A stretch of 6,299 bases of DNA from NCBI GenBank assembly GCA_007116445.1, contig SKIM01000242.1, forward strand, positions 1 to 6,299, written 5' to 3'. The notes below the pieces were generated by a model. That model was not told the DNA's origin and did no database searches. It saw only the letters and a program-made list of their open reading frames with translations. The position numbers and the translations under genes are program-made. This document shows, piece by piece, positions 1-6,299 of this stretch; position 1 is the stretch's first letter; the number at the start of each line of letters is the position of its first letter. This DNA is from Natronohydrobacter sp. GTDB lineage: Bacteria > Pseudomonadota > Alphaproteobacteria > Rhodobacterales > Rhodobacteraceae.

Positions 1-387
1 GCCATGCGCCCGGTGCAGAACGCCTTTGGCGGCGCGCTGGCGCAGGGGCTTGCGGGTGTCATGGGGTCGGTCATGCCTTTTGCGCAGGGCGGGGCTTTTG
101 GCGCGGGGCGGGTGATGCCTTTCGCCAAGGGCGGTGTCGTCAGTCAGGCCACGGCCTTTCCGATGCGCGGCGGCACCGGGCTGATGGGCGAGGCGGGGCC
201 AGAGGCGATCATGCCGCTTGCACGCGGCCCTGACGGAAGCCTTGGCGTGCGCGCGGGCGGGGGCGGGCAGCCGGTCAATGTGACCTTCAACATCTCGACG
301 CCCGATGTCGCGGGGTTCGAGCGGTCGCAAACCCAGATCGCAGCCCAGATGAGCCGCCTTCTGGCGCAGGGCAATCGCAACCGCTGA
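1..387 (+). CDS. Phage/GTA tail tape measure protein, C-terminal part (5' end outside window)
   Basis: This is the last 128 codons of a tape measure protein, the rod inside the tail tube that sets tail length and leaves with the DNA. The frame is open from base 1, and the ATG at base 4 has no visible ribosome binding site, so the true start is upstream. The hallmark is the glycine-rich C-terminus common to many siphovirus tape measures. It has FA-x-GG repeats, then FPMRGGTG, then GLMGEAGPEAIMPLARG at bases 178-228, then PDGSLGV. The last 40 or so residues (PVNVTFNISTPDVAGF onward) form the usual beta strand plus a polar helix. The GTA homologue (g11 in R. capsulatus) is short, about 220 residues from memory, so roughly the last half is probably present. 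Its position directly before a DUF2460 gene supports the call. The residues upstream of the window, including any hydrophobic segment, cannot be judged. Confidence 0.85.
   Translation, partial: AMRPVQNAFGGALAQGLAGVMGSVMPFAQGGAFGAGRVMPFAKGGVVSQATAFPMRGGTGLMGEAGPEAIMPLARGPDGSLGVRAGGGGQPVNVTFNISTPDVAGFERSQTQIAAQMSRLLAQGNRNR
70..135 (+). repeat. Short in-frame repeat in tape measure gene (VMPFA[Q/K]GG, two copies)
   Basis: Bases 70-93 encode VMPFAQGG and bases 112-135 encode VMPFAKGG, a 42-base period. A degenerate echo, IMPLARGP, lies inside the conserved GPEAIMPLARG motif further on. The two copies differ at several synonymous third positions, so this is a retained protein-level repeat rather than a fresh duplication. 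Confidence 0.6.
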
Positions 388-393
388 GAGGGA
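388..393 (+). promoter_or_regulatory. Ribosome binding site for the DUF2460 gene
   Basis: GAGGGA sits directly after the tape measure stop codon, 8 bases before the ATG at 402. It supports that start. The 14-base gap here is the longest non-coding stretch in the window. Confidence 0.7.
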
Positions 394-401
394 TAACGCC
401 A

Positions 402-1034
402 ATGGCATTTCATGAAATCCGCTTTCCCGCCCAACTGAGCTTCGGCGCGCTCGGCGGGCCGGAACGGCGCACCGAGATCGTCGAGCTGGCCAATGGCTTT
501 GAAGAGCGCAACACGCCTTGGCAGGCCTCGCGCCGGCGCTATGACGCAGGCACGGGCCTGCGCGCGCTGGATGATCTGGAAGTGATGATCGCCTTTTTCG
601 AGGCCCGTCAGGGCATGCTGCATGGCTTTCGCTGGAAGGATTGGGGCGATTACCGCTCTGCCCCCGCCTCCAGTCCCATCTCGCCTTTCGATCAGGTCAT
701 TGCCATCGGTGACGGGCAGACGCGCAGTTTCCAGCTACGCAAAGCCTATGCGTCCGGCGCGCAGACCTATTTCCGCGATATCCTGAAGCCCGTCGCGGGC
801 ACCGTCGTCGCAGGGTTGCGCGCTGATGAAAAGATCGCTGGGATCGACTTCGAGGTGGATGTCACGACCGGCGTCATCACCTTCGAGCGCGCCCCCGATG
901 TCGGCGCGGAAGTGCAGGCCGGGTATGAATTCGACGTGCCGGTGCGCTTCGATACGGATCTGATCCAGATCTCGGTCGCGAGTTTCCGCGCCGGGCAATT
1001 GCCCAAGGTTCCGGTCGTGGAGGTGCGGCTGTGA
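402..1034 (+). CDS. DUF2460 (TIGR02217) distal tail protein, GTA g12-like
   Basis: This 210-residue protein belongs to the DUF2460/TIGR02217 family. In the R. capsulatus GTA the equivalent g12 product is the distal tail (Dit-like) protein, a ring joining the tail tube to the hub. It sits where lambda has gene M. Family-like features are an N-terminal FHEIRFP segment, GFRWKDWGDYRS at residues 75-86 (an aromatic-rich turn typical of this family), and VPVRFDTD at residues 179-186 just before the C-terminal strands. The length fits the family. There is no signal peptide or membrane segment, as expected for a virion part assembled in the cytoplasm. The ATG at 402 is chosen because GAGGGA lies 8 bases upstream and the protein begins as family members do. 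The stop overlaps the next gene's start by 4 bases. Family membership is confident; the structural role is inferred by homology. Confidence 0.92.
   Translation: MAFHEIRFPAQLSFGALGGPERRTEIVELANGFEERNTPWQASRRRYDAGTGLRALDDLEVMIAFFEARQGMLHGFRWKDWGDYRSAPASSPISPFDQVIAIGDGQTRSFQLRKAYASGAQTYFRDILKPVAGTVVAGLRADEKIAGIDFEVDVTTGVITFERAPDVGAEVQAGYEFDVPVRFDTDLIQISVASFRAGQLPKVPVVEVRL
1019..1023 (+). promoter_or_regulatory. Strong Shine-Dalgarno supporting a GTG start
   Basis: GGAGG lies inside the last codons of the DUF2460 gene, 7 bases before the GTG at 1031. It decides in favour of GTG as the start of the hub gene. With the GTGA stop/start overlap it suggests translational coupling. Confidence 0.75.
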
Positions 1035-1906
1035 GCCTTGCGCAACATCTTTCCACTGGCGCCACCACCATCGCGCGCGCCTGGGCGCTGACGCGGCGTG
1101 ACGGGCTGACGCTCGGCTTCACGGACCATGATCGCGACCTGACATTCGACGGGGTTACGTTCCGTGCTGATTCGGGGCTGACTGCGCGCGCGCTGGAGCA
1201 GGTCACGGGGCTCGCCGTCGATAATTCCGAGGCTGTCGGCGCGCTGCGGGACGCAGGGCTGCGTGAGGCTGATATCATGGCGGGCCGCTATGATGGCGCC
1301 GCGCTGGTGATCTGGGAGGTCAACTGGGCCGCGCCCGATCAGCGCCGTGTGATCTTTCGCGGCACTCTGGGCGAGATCACCCGCGCAGGCGGGGCGTTCC
1401 GCACCGAACTGCGTGGCCTGTCAGAGCCGCTGGGCCAGCCGGGCGGGCGCATCTATCACGCGGCCTGCGCGGCCAGTCTGGGCGATACGGCCTGCCGCTT
1501 CGACCTCAATACACCCGGTTTCTCGGCGGAAGTGCCGCTGGCCGCGCAGCGCGCAGAGCCTGCGCAGCTCCGCTTTGCGCCCATCGAGACGGTCGCGCCG
1601 GGCTGGTTCGCAGGCGGGCGCGTGGTGGTGCTCTCGGGCGCGGCGGAAGGTCTGGTCGCCCAGATCCGTGATGACCGGGTTCGCGATGAGATGCGCGAGA
1701 TCACGCTCTGGGACAGCCTGCGCGCGGATCTCGCGCCCGGTGACGTGCTGCGGCTTGAGGTGGGATGCGACAAACAGGCGGGCACTTGCCGGATGAAATT
1801 CAACAACCTTCTGAATTTCCGTGGTTTCCCGCATATTCCGGGCGAAGATTGGCTGACGAGCTACCCCAAGGCGGGTGCGCCCAATCAAGGCGGAAAGCGG
1901 CGCTGA
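1031..1906 (+). CDS. DUF2163 / phage BR0599-family (TIGR02218) tail hub protein, GTA g13-like
   Basis: This 291-residue protein has an N-terminal DUF2163 domain (about residues 1-165) and a C-terminal Phage_BR0599-type domain (about 190-275), the arrangement of TIGR02218 proteins. In the R. capsulatus GTA the equivalent g13 product is the tail hub. Its lambda counterpart by gene order is gpL, which carries an iron-sulfur cluster. The protein has exactly four cysteines, C146 and C155 (C-x8-C) and C246 and C253 (C-x6-C), placed as two pairs suited to binding one metal cluster. After the second pair comes the family signature FNNLLNFRGFPHIPGEDW. Translation starts at GTG 1031, backed by GGAGG 7 bases upstream. 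An N-terminus of MSLAQHL followed by a helix and GFTDHDRDLTFDG is usual for the family. The stop codon TGA shares a base with the next ATG. The family call is strong; cluster binding is inferred. Confidence 0.93.
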   Translation: MSLAQHLSTGATTIARAWALTRRDGLTLGFTDHDRDLTFDGVTFRADSGLTARALEQVTGLAVDNSEAVGALRDAGLREADIMAGRYDGAALVIWEVNWAAPDQRRVIFRGTLGEITRAGGAFRTELRGLSEPLGQPGGRIYHAACAASLGDTACRFDLNTPGFSAEVPLAAQRAEPAQLRFAPIETVAPGWFAGGRVVVLSGAAEGLVAQIRDDRVRDEMREITLWDSLRADLAPGDVLRLEVGCDKQAGTCRMKFNNLLNFRGFPHIPGEDWLTSYPKAGAPNQGGKRR

Positions 1907-2337
1907 TGGGCGATGTGGTGGCGCTCGCGCGCGCGTGGATCGGCACGCCCTATCACCATCGCGCCAGCGCGCTGGGGGCAGGGGCGGATTGTCTGGGCCT
2001 GATCTTCGGCATCTGGCGCACACGCTACGGGCGCGAGATGCAGGCCCTGCCGGATTACGCGCCGCATTGGTCCGAAACCGGCCCTGAAGAACGACTTTGG
2101 CAGGGTCTTGCGCGCCACTTCCTGCCCGCGACGGCGCCTGCGGACGGGCAGCTTCTGCTGTTCCGGCTGCAACCGCGCGCCCTGGCAAAACATCTTGGCA
2201 TCCAGACCCGCGCCGGGCGCGGGTTTATCCATACCTGCCCGCGCGCTGGCGTGATCGAGGCCCCGCTCTCGGCCCCCTGGGCGCGCCGCATCGTGGCGCG
2301 CTTCGACTTCCCGCCGCTTATGACTGAAATGGAGTGA
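1906..2337 (+). CDS. NlpC/P60 family cell-wall peptidase (TIGR02219), GTA g14-like
   Basis: This 143-residue NlpC/P60 cysteine peptidase is expected to cut peptide bonds in peptidoglycan during DNA entry. It is equivalent to g14 of the R. capsulatus GTA and, by position, to lambda gene K. The catalytic residues are visible: C29 in GAGADCLGL (family D-C-x-G), H96 in AKHLGI, and the third polar residue H109 in GFIHTC. The N-terminal VALARAWIGTPYHH is the standard opening helix and GTPY motif. There is no signal peptide, as expected if it is carried in the virion tail. The start is taken at 1906, where TGATG overlaps the hub stop by one base and a weak purine-rich site (AAGGCGGAAAG, near 1887-1897) lies upstream. 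An in-frame ATG at 1765 would add 47 residues fully inside the hub gene and before the conserved N-terminus, so it was rejected. The family and catalytic triad are clear; substrate specificity is not visible. Confidence 0.93.
   Translation: MGDVVALARAWIGTPYHHRASALGAGADCLGLIFGIWRTRYGREMQALPDYAPHWSETGPEERLWQGLARHFLPATAPADGQLLLFRLQPRALAKHLGIQTRAGRGFIHTCPRAGVIEAPLSAPWARRIVARFDFPPLMTEME
2331..2334 (+). promoter_or_regulatory. Shine-Dalgarno before tandem ATG codons of the large tail gene
   Basis: GGAG lies 4 bases before the ATG at 2339 and 7 bases before a second in-frame ATG at 2342. The spacing fits the second ATG better, so the mature start may be MATLVLS rather than MMATLVLS. Confidence 0.5.
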
Positions 2338-2338
2338 C

Positions 2339-5300
2339 ATGATGGCAACCTTGGTTCTTTCTGCAGTGGGCGCGGCGGTCGGCTCCAGCTTCGGGGGCGC
2401 GGTGCTGGGCCTGTCGGGGCTGGTCATCGGGCGCGCGGTCGGCGCGACCGTGGGGCGGCTGATCGACCAGCGGCTGATGGGCGGCGGATCGCAAGTGATC
2501 GAGACGGGCCGGATCGAGCGGCTGCGCATGACCGGCGCGACCGAAGGCGCGCCCGTGGCGCTGGTCTGGGGGCGCATGCGCGTCGGCGGACAGGTCATCT
2601 GGGCGTCGGATTTCCTTGAGTCGGTGCGCACATCCGGCGGCGGTGGCAAGATCGTCCAGCGACCCAAGGTGCGCGAATTCAGCTATTCGATCTCACTGGC
2701 CGTGGCGCTGTGCGAAGGCCCGATCCTGGGTGTGGGCCGGATCTGGGCAGATGGTCAGGAAATCACGCCAGCGGATCTGAATCTGCGCATTTATCATGGC
2801 GATGAAGACCAGCTTCCCGATCCGCTGATCGAAGCCATCGAGGGCGCAGGCCAGGCCCCGGCCTATCGCGGGATCGCCTATGTGGTGATCGAGGATCTGC
2901 CCTTGGGCGAATTTGGTAATCGCGTGCCTCAGCTGAGCTTCGAGGTGCTGCGCGCGGTTGAGGGAGACGCGCCCCAGACTTTGGCCGATCATGTTCAGGC
3001 CGTGGCGCTGATGCCCGGTTCGGGCGATTTCGCGCTGGCGACAACGCCGATCTATGCGCGCAGCTACAACGCGGCGACGGATGGCGGCGGCGGATCTGAA
3101 CCTACATTGCGGGCGCGCGTGACCAATACGGCGGACGTGCCGATGAACCTCAACGCACCGACCGGTCAGAGCGATCTCGACTCGGCGCTGGACGCGCTGG
3201 TGCGCGAATTACCGAATTGTGGATCGAGCCTTCTGATCGTGTCCTGGTTCGGCTCGGACCTGCGGGCGGGGGGGTGCGAAATCGAGCCGAAGGTCGAATT
3301 TGCAGATCGTTTCGCGCCTGCGCAGCCCTGGTCCGTCGCGGGTCGCCCTGCCATCGACACCCCCGAGATCGCGCGGCTTGGTGACGGGATCACCTATGGC
3401 GGCACACCCTCTGATGCGTCTGTGATCGAGGCGATTGCCGCACTCAATGCGCGCGGGCAGGCCGTCGTCTATTACCCGTTCATCCTGATGGAAATCCTGC
3501 CAGGTAATGACCTGCCCGACCCGTGGTCGGATGCCGAGAGTCAGCCCGTCCTGCCCTGGCGCGGGCGCATCACCACGCAGAAAGCCCCCGGCGTGGCGGG
3601 CAGCACGGACGCGACCGCGCAGGCCGCGGCTGAGGTCGCGGCGTTTTTCGGCACCGCGCAGGCCAGTGATTTCACCATATCGCCCGGTAGCGTCAGTTAT
3701 TCCGGCCCGCAGGAATGGCGCTACCGGCGTTTCATTCTGCATCAGGCGGCGCTCTGTGCGGCGGCGGGTGGGGTCGATGCGTTCTGCATCGGCTCGGAAA
3801 TGCGCGGGCTGACGCAGATCCGCGGCGAGAACAACAGTTTCCCGGCTGTGGCCGCGCTGATCGCGCTGGCCGCCGATGTGCGCGCCATTCTGGGGCCGGA
3901 CACGAAGATCACCTATGCCGCTGACTGGTCGGAATATTTCGGCTATATCACAGCGCAGGGGGATCGGTTTTTCCATCTCGATCCACTCTGGGCAGATGCA
4001 AATATCGATTTCATCGGCATCGACAATTACATGCCGCTATCCGACTGGCGCGATGGCACGGATCATCTCGACGCGCATTGGGGTGATATTTACAACCTCG
4101 ACTATCTGAAATCGAATGTCGTGGGCGGCGAGGGCCACGACTGGTTCTACGCCACAGCGCTCGACCGCGAGGAACAACGCCGGACCCCCATCGTCGATGA
4201 CAGCGAATGGGGCGAGGACTGGATTTTCCGCACCAAGGATCTGCGCAGTTGGTGGGAAAACGATCATCATGACCGCATAGGGGGCGTGCGCTCCGAAGAA
4301 CCGACCGCGTGGGAGCCGCGCTCCAAGCCCTTCTGGTTCACGGAATACGGCTGCGCGGCCATCGACCGGGGCACCAACCAGCCCAATGTCTTTCTCGATC
4401 CAAAATCCTCGGAGAGCTTCGTGCCCTATTTCTCGCGTGGCTGGCGCGATGACGCGATCCAGATGCAGTATTTCCGTGCAGTCAATGAGTATTGGGCGGA
4501 CCCTGCGAATAACCCTGTCTCGGAGCTTTATGACGGCCCGATGGTCGATATGTCCCGCGCCCATGCCTGGGCCTGGGATGCGCGGCCTTACCCTTGGTTT
4601 CCGGGCAATCAGGCGCTGTGGGATGACGGCGCGAACTGGTTGCGCGGGCATTGGATCACGGGCCGGGCCACGAGCCAGCCGCTAGACGCGCTGATCGCGA
4701 CGATCTGTGCGCGGGCGGGGGTGATGGATGTCGATGTCAGCCGCGTCTATGGGGTGGTGCGCGGTTTTGCCATGGCCTCGACCGAGGCCCCGCGCGCGAT
4801 GTTGCAGGCGCTGATGCTGGCTTATGGCGTGGAAGCGGTCGAGCGCGAGGGACGGCTGATCTTCCAGATGCGTAATGGCCGTCCGGTGGCCGCTCTTGGC
4901 CGCGATGATCTGGGTCGCAGCGACGGCGGCGATGTGACGTTTATCCGTGCGCCAGAGGCAGAAGGCGCGGGCCGTGTGCGGCTGGGCTATATCGAGGAAG
5001 GTGCGGATTTTGACCTGCGCGTGGCCGAAGCGACCTTTCCCGATGCTTCGGCAGAGCGGGCATCGGGTTCGGAGCTGCCGCTGGTGTTCTCCGAAGGCGA
5101 GGCTGTGCTGATCGCCGAACGCTGGCTGGCGCAGGCGCGGGTGGCGCGTGACACGCTGCGCTTCCGGTTGCCGCCGTCGCGCGATATTGGCGCGGGCGAT
5201 GTAGTGGCGCTTGATCTGGGCGAGGGGGCAGGGATGTGGCGCATCGACCGCGCCACGCTGGCGGGCGGGCGCGCGTTCGAGGCGACGCGGGTCGAGGATA

Positions 5301-6292
5301 TCGTCTATGATTGGGGCGAAACGGAGCGCGCGGGCACGGCGCTGCTGAACTTCCAGGCGCCTGCGCCGGTGCGGCCTGTGTTTCTGGACCTACCGATGAT
5401 CAGCGGCGACGAAGTTGCGCATCATCCTCGGATCGCGGCCAGCGCGCGCGCCTGGCCAGGCCTGGTGAGCGTGCATCACCAGCCCGCACCGGGCCAGTTC
5501 GACCTCGATGCCTTGCTGGAGCGTCCGGCCGCACTGGGCGTGACGGAAAGCCCGCTTGAGGCAGCACAATCGGGCATCTGGGACCGTGGCGCCGCACTGC
5601 GGGTGCGGATGGTGTCGGGCAGGCTCGATACGGTCGCGCCCGAACAGGTGCTGGGCGGGGCCAATCTGATGGCCATCGGGCTGGGTAACGATTGGGAACT
5701 GTTTCAATTTGCCGAGGCGCAGCTGATCGAGCCGGGGGTGTATGAGCTCAGCCATCGCTTGCGGGGGCAGTTCGGCACTGATGGGATCATGCCCGCGACA
5801 TGGCTGCCGGGCGCAGTGGTGGTCGCCATTGATGCGGCGGTCGAGACGCTGTCGGTGCCGCTCGACGCATTGGGGCTGGCGCGCAGTTACCGGGTCGGGC
5901 CTGCCAGCCGTCCTCTGGCCGATCCTGCGCAGATCGATCTTGAGGCAGAGTTCCGGGGGGTCGGGCTCAGGCCATATCGGGTTGCGCATCTTCAAGGCGC
6001 GTTTGACGCCGCCGGAGATCTGGAACTGCGCTGGATCCGACGCACGCGGATCGGCGGCGACAGTTGGACCGTGGCCGAAGTGCCGCTGTCGGAGGCCTTC
6101 GAGCGCTATATGCTGCGCGTCCGCAGTGGCGGGACGGTCCTGCGCGCGGTGGAGCTTGGAGCGACGGAATGGACCTATACTGCCGGGATGCGCGCCGCGG
6201 ATGGGGCGGCGCAGAGTTTCGTCATCGAGGTTGCGCAAGTCTCGGATATGTTCGGGCCTGGCCCCTTTGCCAGCATTGAGGTCAGCGCATGA
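2339..6292 (+). CDS. Large tail-tip / host-specificity protein with GTA TIM-barrel domain (GTA g15, 'megatron'-like)
   Basis: This 1,317-residue protein is the counterpart of g15 (rcc01698) of the R. capsulatus GTA, and by position of lambda gpJ. It should form the tail tip that contacts the envelope and helps DNA enter. Numbering is from the ATG at 2339; 2342 is equally possible. Domains seen in order: residues 1-45, a Gly/Ala-rich hydrophobic segment with short repeated small-residue spacing; near residues 125-129, CEGPI, a motif shared with gpJ-like tip proteins; about 350-780, a glycosidase-like TIM barrel (GTA_TIM type), including IGSEMRG (E487), FIGIDNYMP (D562), FTEYGCA (E669) and HAWAWDARPYPWFPG; about 782-945, a Phage-tail_3-like baseplate domain beginning LDALIATICARAGV; and about 1010-1317, a C-terminal beta-rich region with a possible fibronectin-III-like end from about 1227. 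The reading frame is intact and the length is close to the known GTA protein. The family is certain; whether the barrel is an active enzyme is not known from sequence. Confidence 0.95.
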   Translation: MMATLVLSAVGAAVGSSFGGAVLGLSGLVIGRAVGATVGRLIDQRLMGGGSQVIETGRIERLRMTGATEGAPVALVWGRMRVGGQVIWASDFLESVRTSGGGGKIVQRPKVREFSYSISLAVALCEGPILGVGRIWADGQEITPADLNLRIYHGDEDQLPDPLIEAIEGAGQAPAYRGIAYVVIEDLPLGEFGNRVPQLSFEVLRAVEGDAPQTLADHVQAVALMPGSGDFALATTPIYARSYNAATDGGGGSEPTLRARVTNTADVPMNLNAPTGQSDLDSALDALVRELPNCGSSLLIVSWFGSDLRAGGCEIEPKVEFADRFAPAQPWSVAGRPAIDTPEIARLGDGITYGGTPSDASVIEAIAALNARGQAVVYYPFILMEILPGNDLPDPWSDAESQPVLPWRGRITTQKAPGVAGSTDATAQAAAEVAAFFGTAQASDFTISPGSVSYSGPQEWRYRRFILHQAALCAAAGGVDAFCIGSEMRGLTQIRGENNSFPAVAALIALAADVRAILGPDTKITYAADWSEYFGYITAQGDRFFHLDPLWADANIDFIGIDNYMPLSDWRDGTDHLDAHWGDIYNLDYLKSNVVGGEGHDWFYATALDREEQRRTPIVDDSEWGEDWIFRTKDLRSWWENDHHDRIGGVRSEEPTAWEPRSKPFWFTEYGCAAIDRGTNQPNVFLDPKSSESFVPYFSRGWRDDAIQMQYFRAVNEYWADPANNPVSELYDGPMVDMSRAHAWAWDARPYPWFPGNQALWDDGANWLRGHWITGRATSQPLDALIATICARAGVMDVDVSRVYGVVRGFAMASTEAPRAMLQALMLAYGVEAVEREGRLIFQMRNGRPVAALGRDDLGRSDGGDVTFIRAPEAEGAGRVRLGYIEEGADFDLRVAEATFPDASAERASGSELPLVFSEGEAVLIAERWLAQARVARDTLRFRLPPSRDIGAGDVVALDLGEGAGMWRIDRATLAGGRAFEATRVEDIVYDWGETERAGTALLNFQAPAPVRPVFLDLPMISGDEVAHHPRIAASARAWPGLVSVHHQPAPGQFDLDALLERPAALGVTESPLEAAQSGIWDRGAALRVRMVSGRLDTVAPEQVLGGANLMAIGLGNDWELFQFAEAQLIEPGVYELSHRLRGQFGTDGIMPATWLPGAVVVAIDAAVETLSVPLDALGLARSYRVGPASRPLADPAQIDLEAEFRGVGLRPYRVAHLQGAFDAAGDLELRWIRRTRIGGDSWTVAEVPLSEAFERYMLRVRSGGTVLRAVELGATEWTYTAGMRAADGAAQSFVIEVAQVSDMFGPGPFASIEVSA
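6278..6281 (+). promoter_or_regulatory. Probable Shine-Dalgarno for the next gene downstream
   Basis: GAGG lies within the last codons of the large tail gene, 7 bases before the ATG at 6289. It matches the coupling pattern at 1019-1034 and supports a further gene starting at the window edge. Confidence 0.45.
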
Positions 6293-6299
6293 CGCCCCC
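6289..6299 (+). CDS. Probable start of a downstream gene (truncated by window end)
   Basis: An ATG at 6289 overlaps the stop of the large tail gene as ATGA and opens a frame reading M-T-P. It runs off the window after 11 bases. The evidence is the overlap, the GAGG 7 bases upstream, and the same tight packing at the other junctions. In Rhodobacterales clusters a DUF2793-type protein often follows this tail gene, but three codons cannot test that. No function is assigned. Confidence 0.45.

Noticed and set aside
388..401. Promoter or terminator in the only non-overlapping gap
   Set aside because: Fourteen bases hold only the ribosome binding site. There is no room for -35/-10 boxes or a hairpin with a T-run.
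1765..1905. Upstream in-frame ATG giving a 190-residue version of the NlpC/P60 peptidase
   Set aside because: The extra 47 residues lie wholly inside the conserved C-terminus of the hub gene in another frame, and the family N-terminus (ALARAWIGTPY) begins right after the ATG at 1906, which overlaps the hub stop.
1421..2188. Long open frame on the minus strand (255 residues)
   Set aside because: It is opposite well-supported genes in GC-rich DNA, is rich in Arg, Ala and Pro, and shows no recognisable domain. It is a shadow frame.
1885..2667. Minus-strand open frame of 260 residues spanning the peptidase/tail-tip junction
   Set aside because: It crosses two confident plus-strand genes, has low-complexity Pro/Thr/Arg composition and no family motif.
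3268..3274. Run of seven G in the large tail gene as a possible frameshift or phase-variation site
   Set aside because: The reading frame continues intact on both sides with family-like sequence, and no useful alternative frame follows. In DNA this rich in G a run of seven is not striking.
5390..6238. Minus-strand open frame of 282 residues under the 3' end of the large tail gene
   Set aside because: The plus-strand frame is intact and matches the family through this region. The antisense product is His, Arg and Pro-rich, as expected from a shadow frame.
1..6299. CRISPR array, tRNA, insertion sequence, toxin-antitoxin or defence system
   Set aside because: Coding is continuous across the window, and no spaced direct repeats, terminal inverted repeats, tRNA-like arms or defence-family motifs were seen.

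Overview
The window is a compact, GC-rich (roughly two-thirds G+C by eye) stretch of plus-strand genes. It encodes the distal end of a siphovirus-like tail. The gene order is tape measure C-terminus, DUF2460 protein, DUF2163/BR0599 protein, NlpC/P60 peptidase, and a roughly 1,300-residue protein with a GTA-type TIM barrel. This matches genes g11 to g15 of the Rhodobacter capsulatus gene transfer agent (RcGTA). Composition, gene order and family content point to an alphaproteobacterium of the Rhodobacterales. The most likely identity is the 3' end of a chromosomal GTA cluster. A related lambdoid-tailed prophage cannot be excluded, because the head, terminase and any integrase genes lie outside the window.

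Layout: 1-387 is the end of a tape measure gene whose start lies upstream. 402-1034 encodes the distal tail (Dit-like) protein. 1031-1906 encodes the tail hub protein, with four cysteines likely to hold an iron-sulfur cluster. 1906-2337 encodes a small cell-wall peptidase with a visible Cys/His/His triad. 2339-6292 encodes the very large tail-tip ('megatron', host-specificity) protein. An ATG at 6289, overlapping that gene's stop codon and preceded by a GAGG motif, probably begins another gene that runs out of the window.

The genes are packed as one transcription and translation unit. There is a 14-base gap, then GTGA and TGATG overlaps, a 1-base gap, and an ATGA overlap. I see no internal promoter, terminator, tRNA, repeat array or mobile element. 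By analogy with RcGTA and phage lambda (H-M-L-K-J order), the products work together. The tape measure sets tail length, the distal tail and hub proteins close the tube, the peptidase opens the peptidoglycan, and the large tip protein contacts the envelope and helps DNA through. The points most worth a second look are a possible glycosidase-like glutamate pair in the TIM barrel, the glycine-zipper-like N-terminus of the tip protein, and the four-cysteine hub. All three fit known GTA biology rather than an undescribed system.
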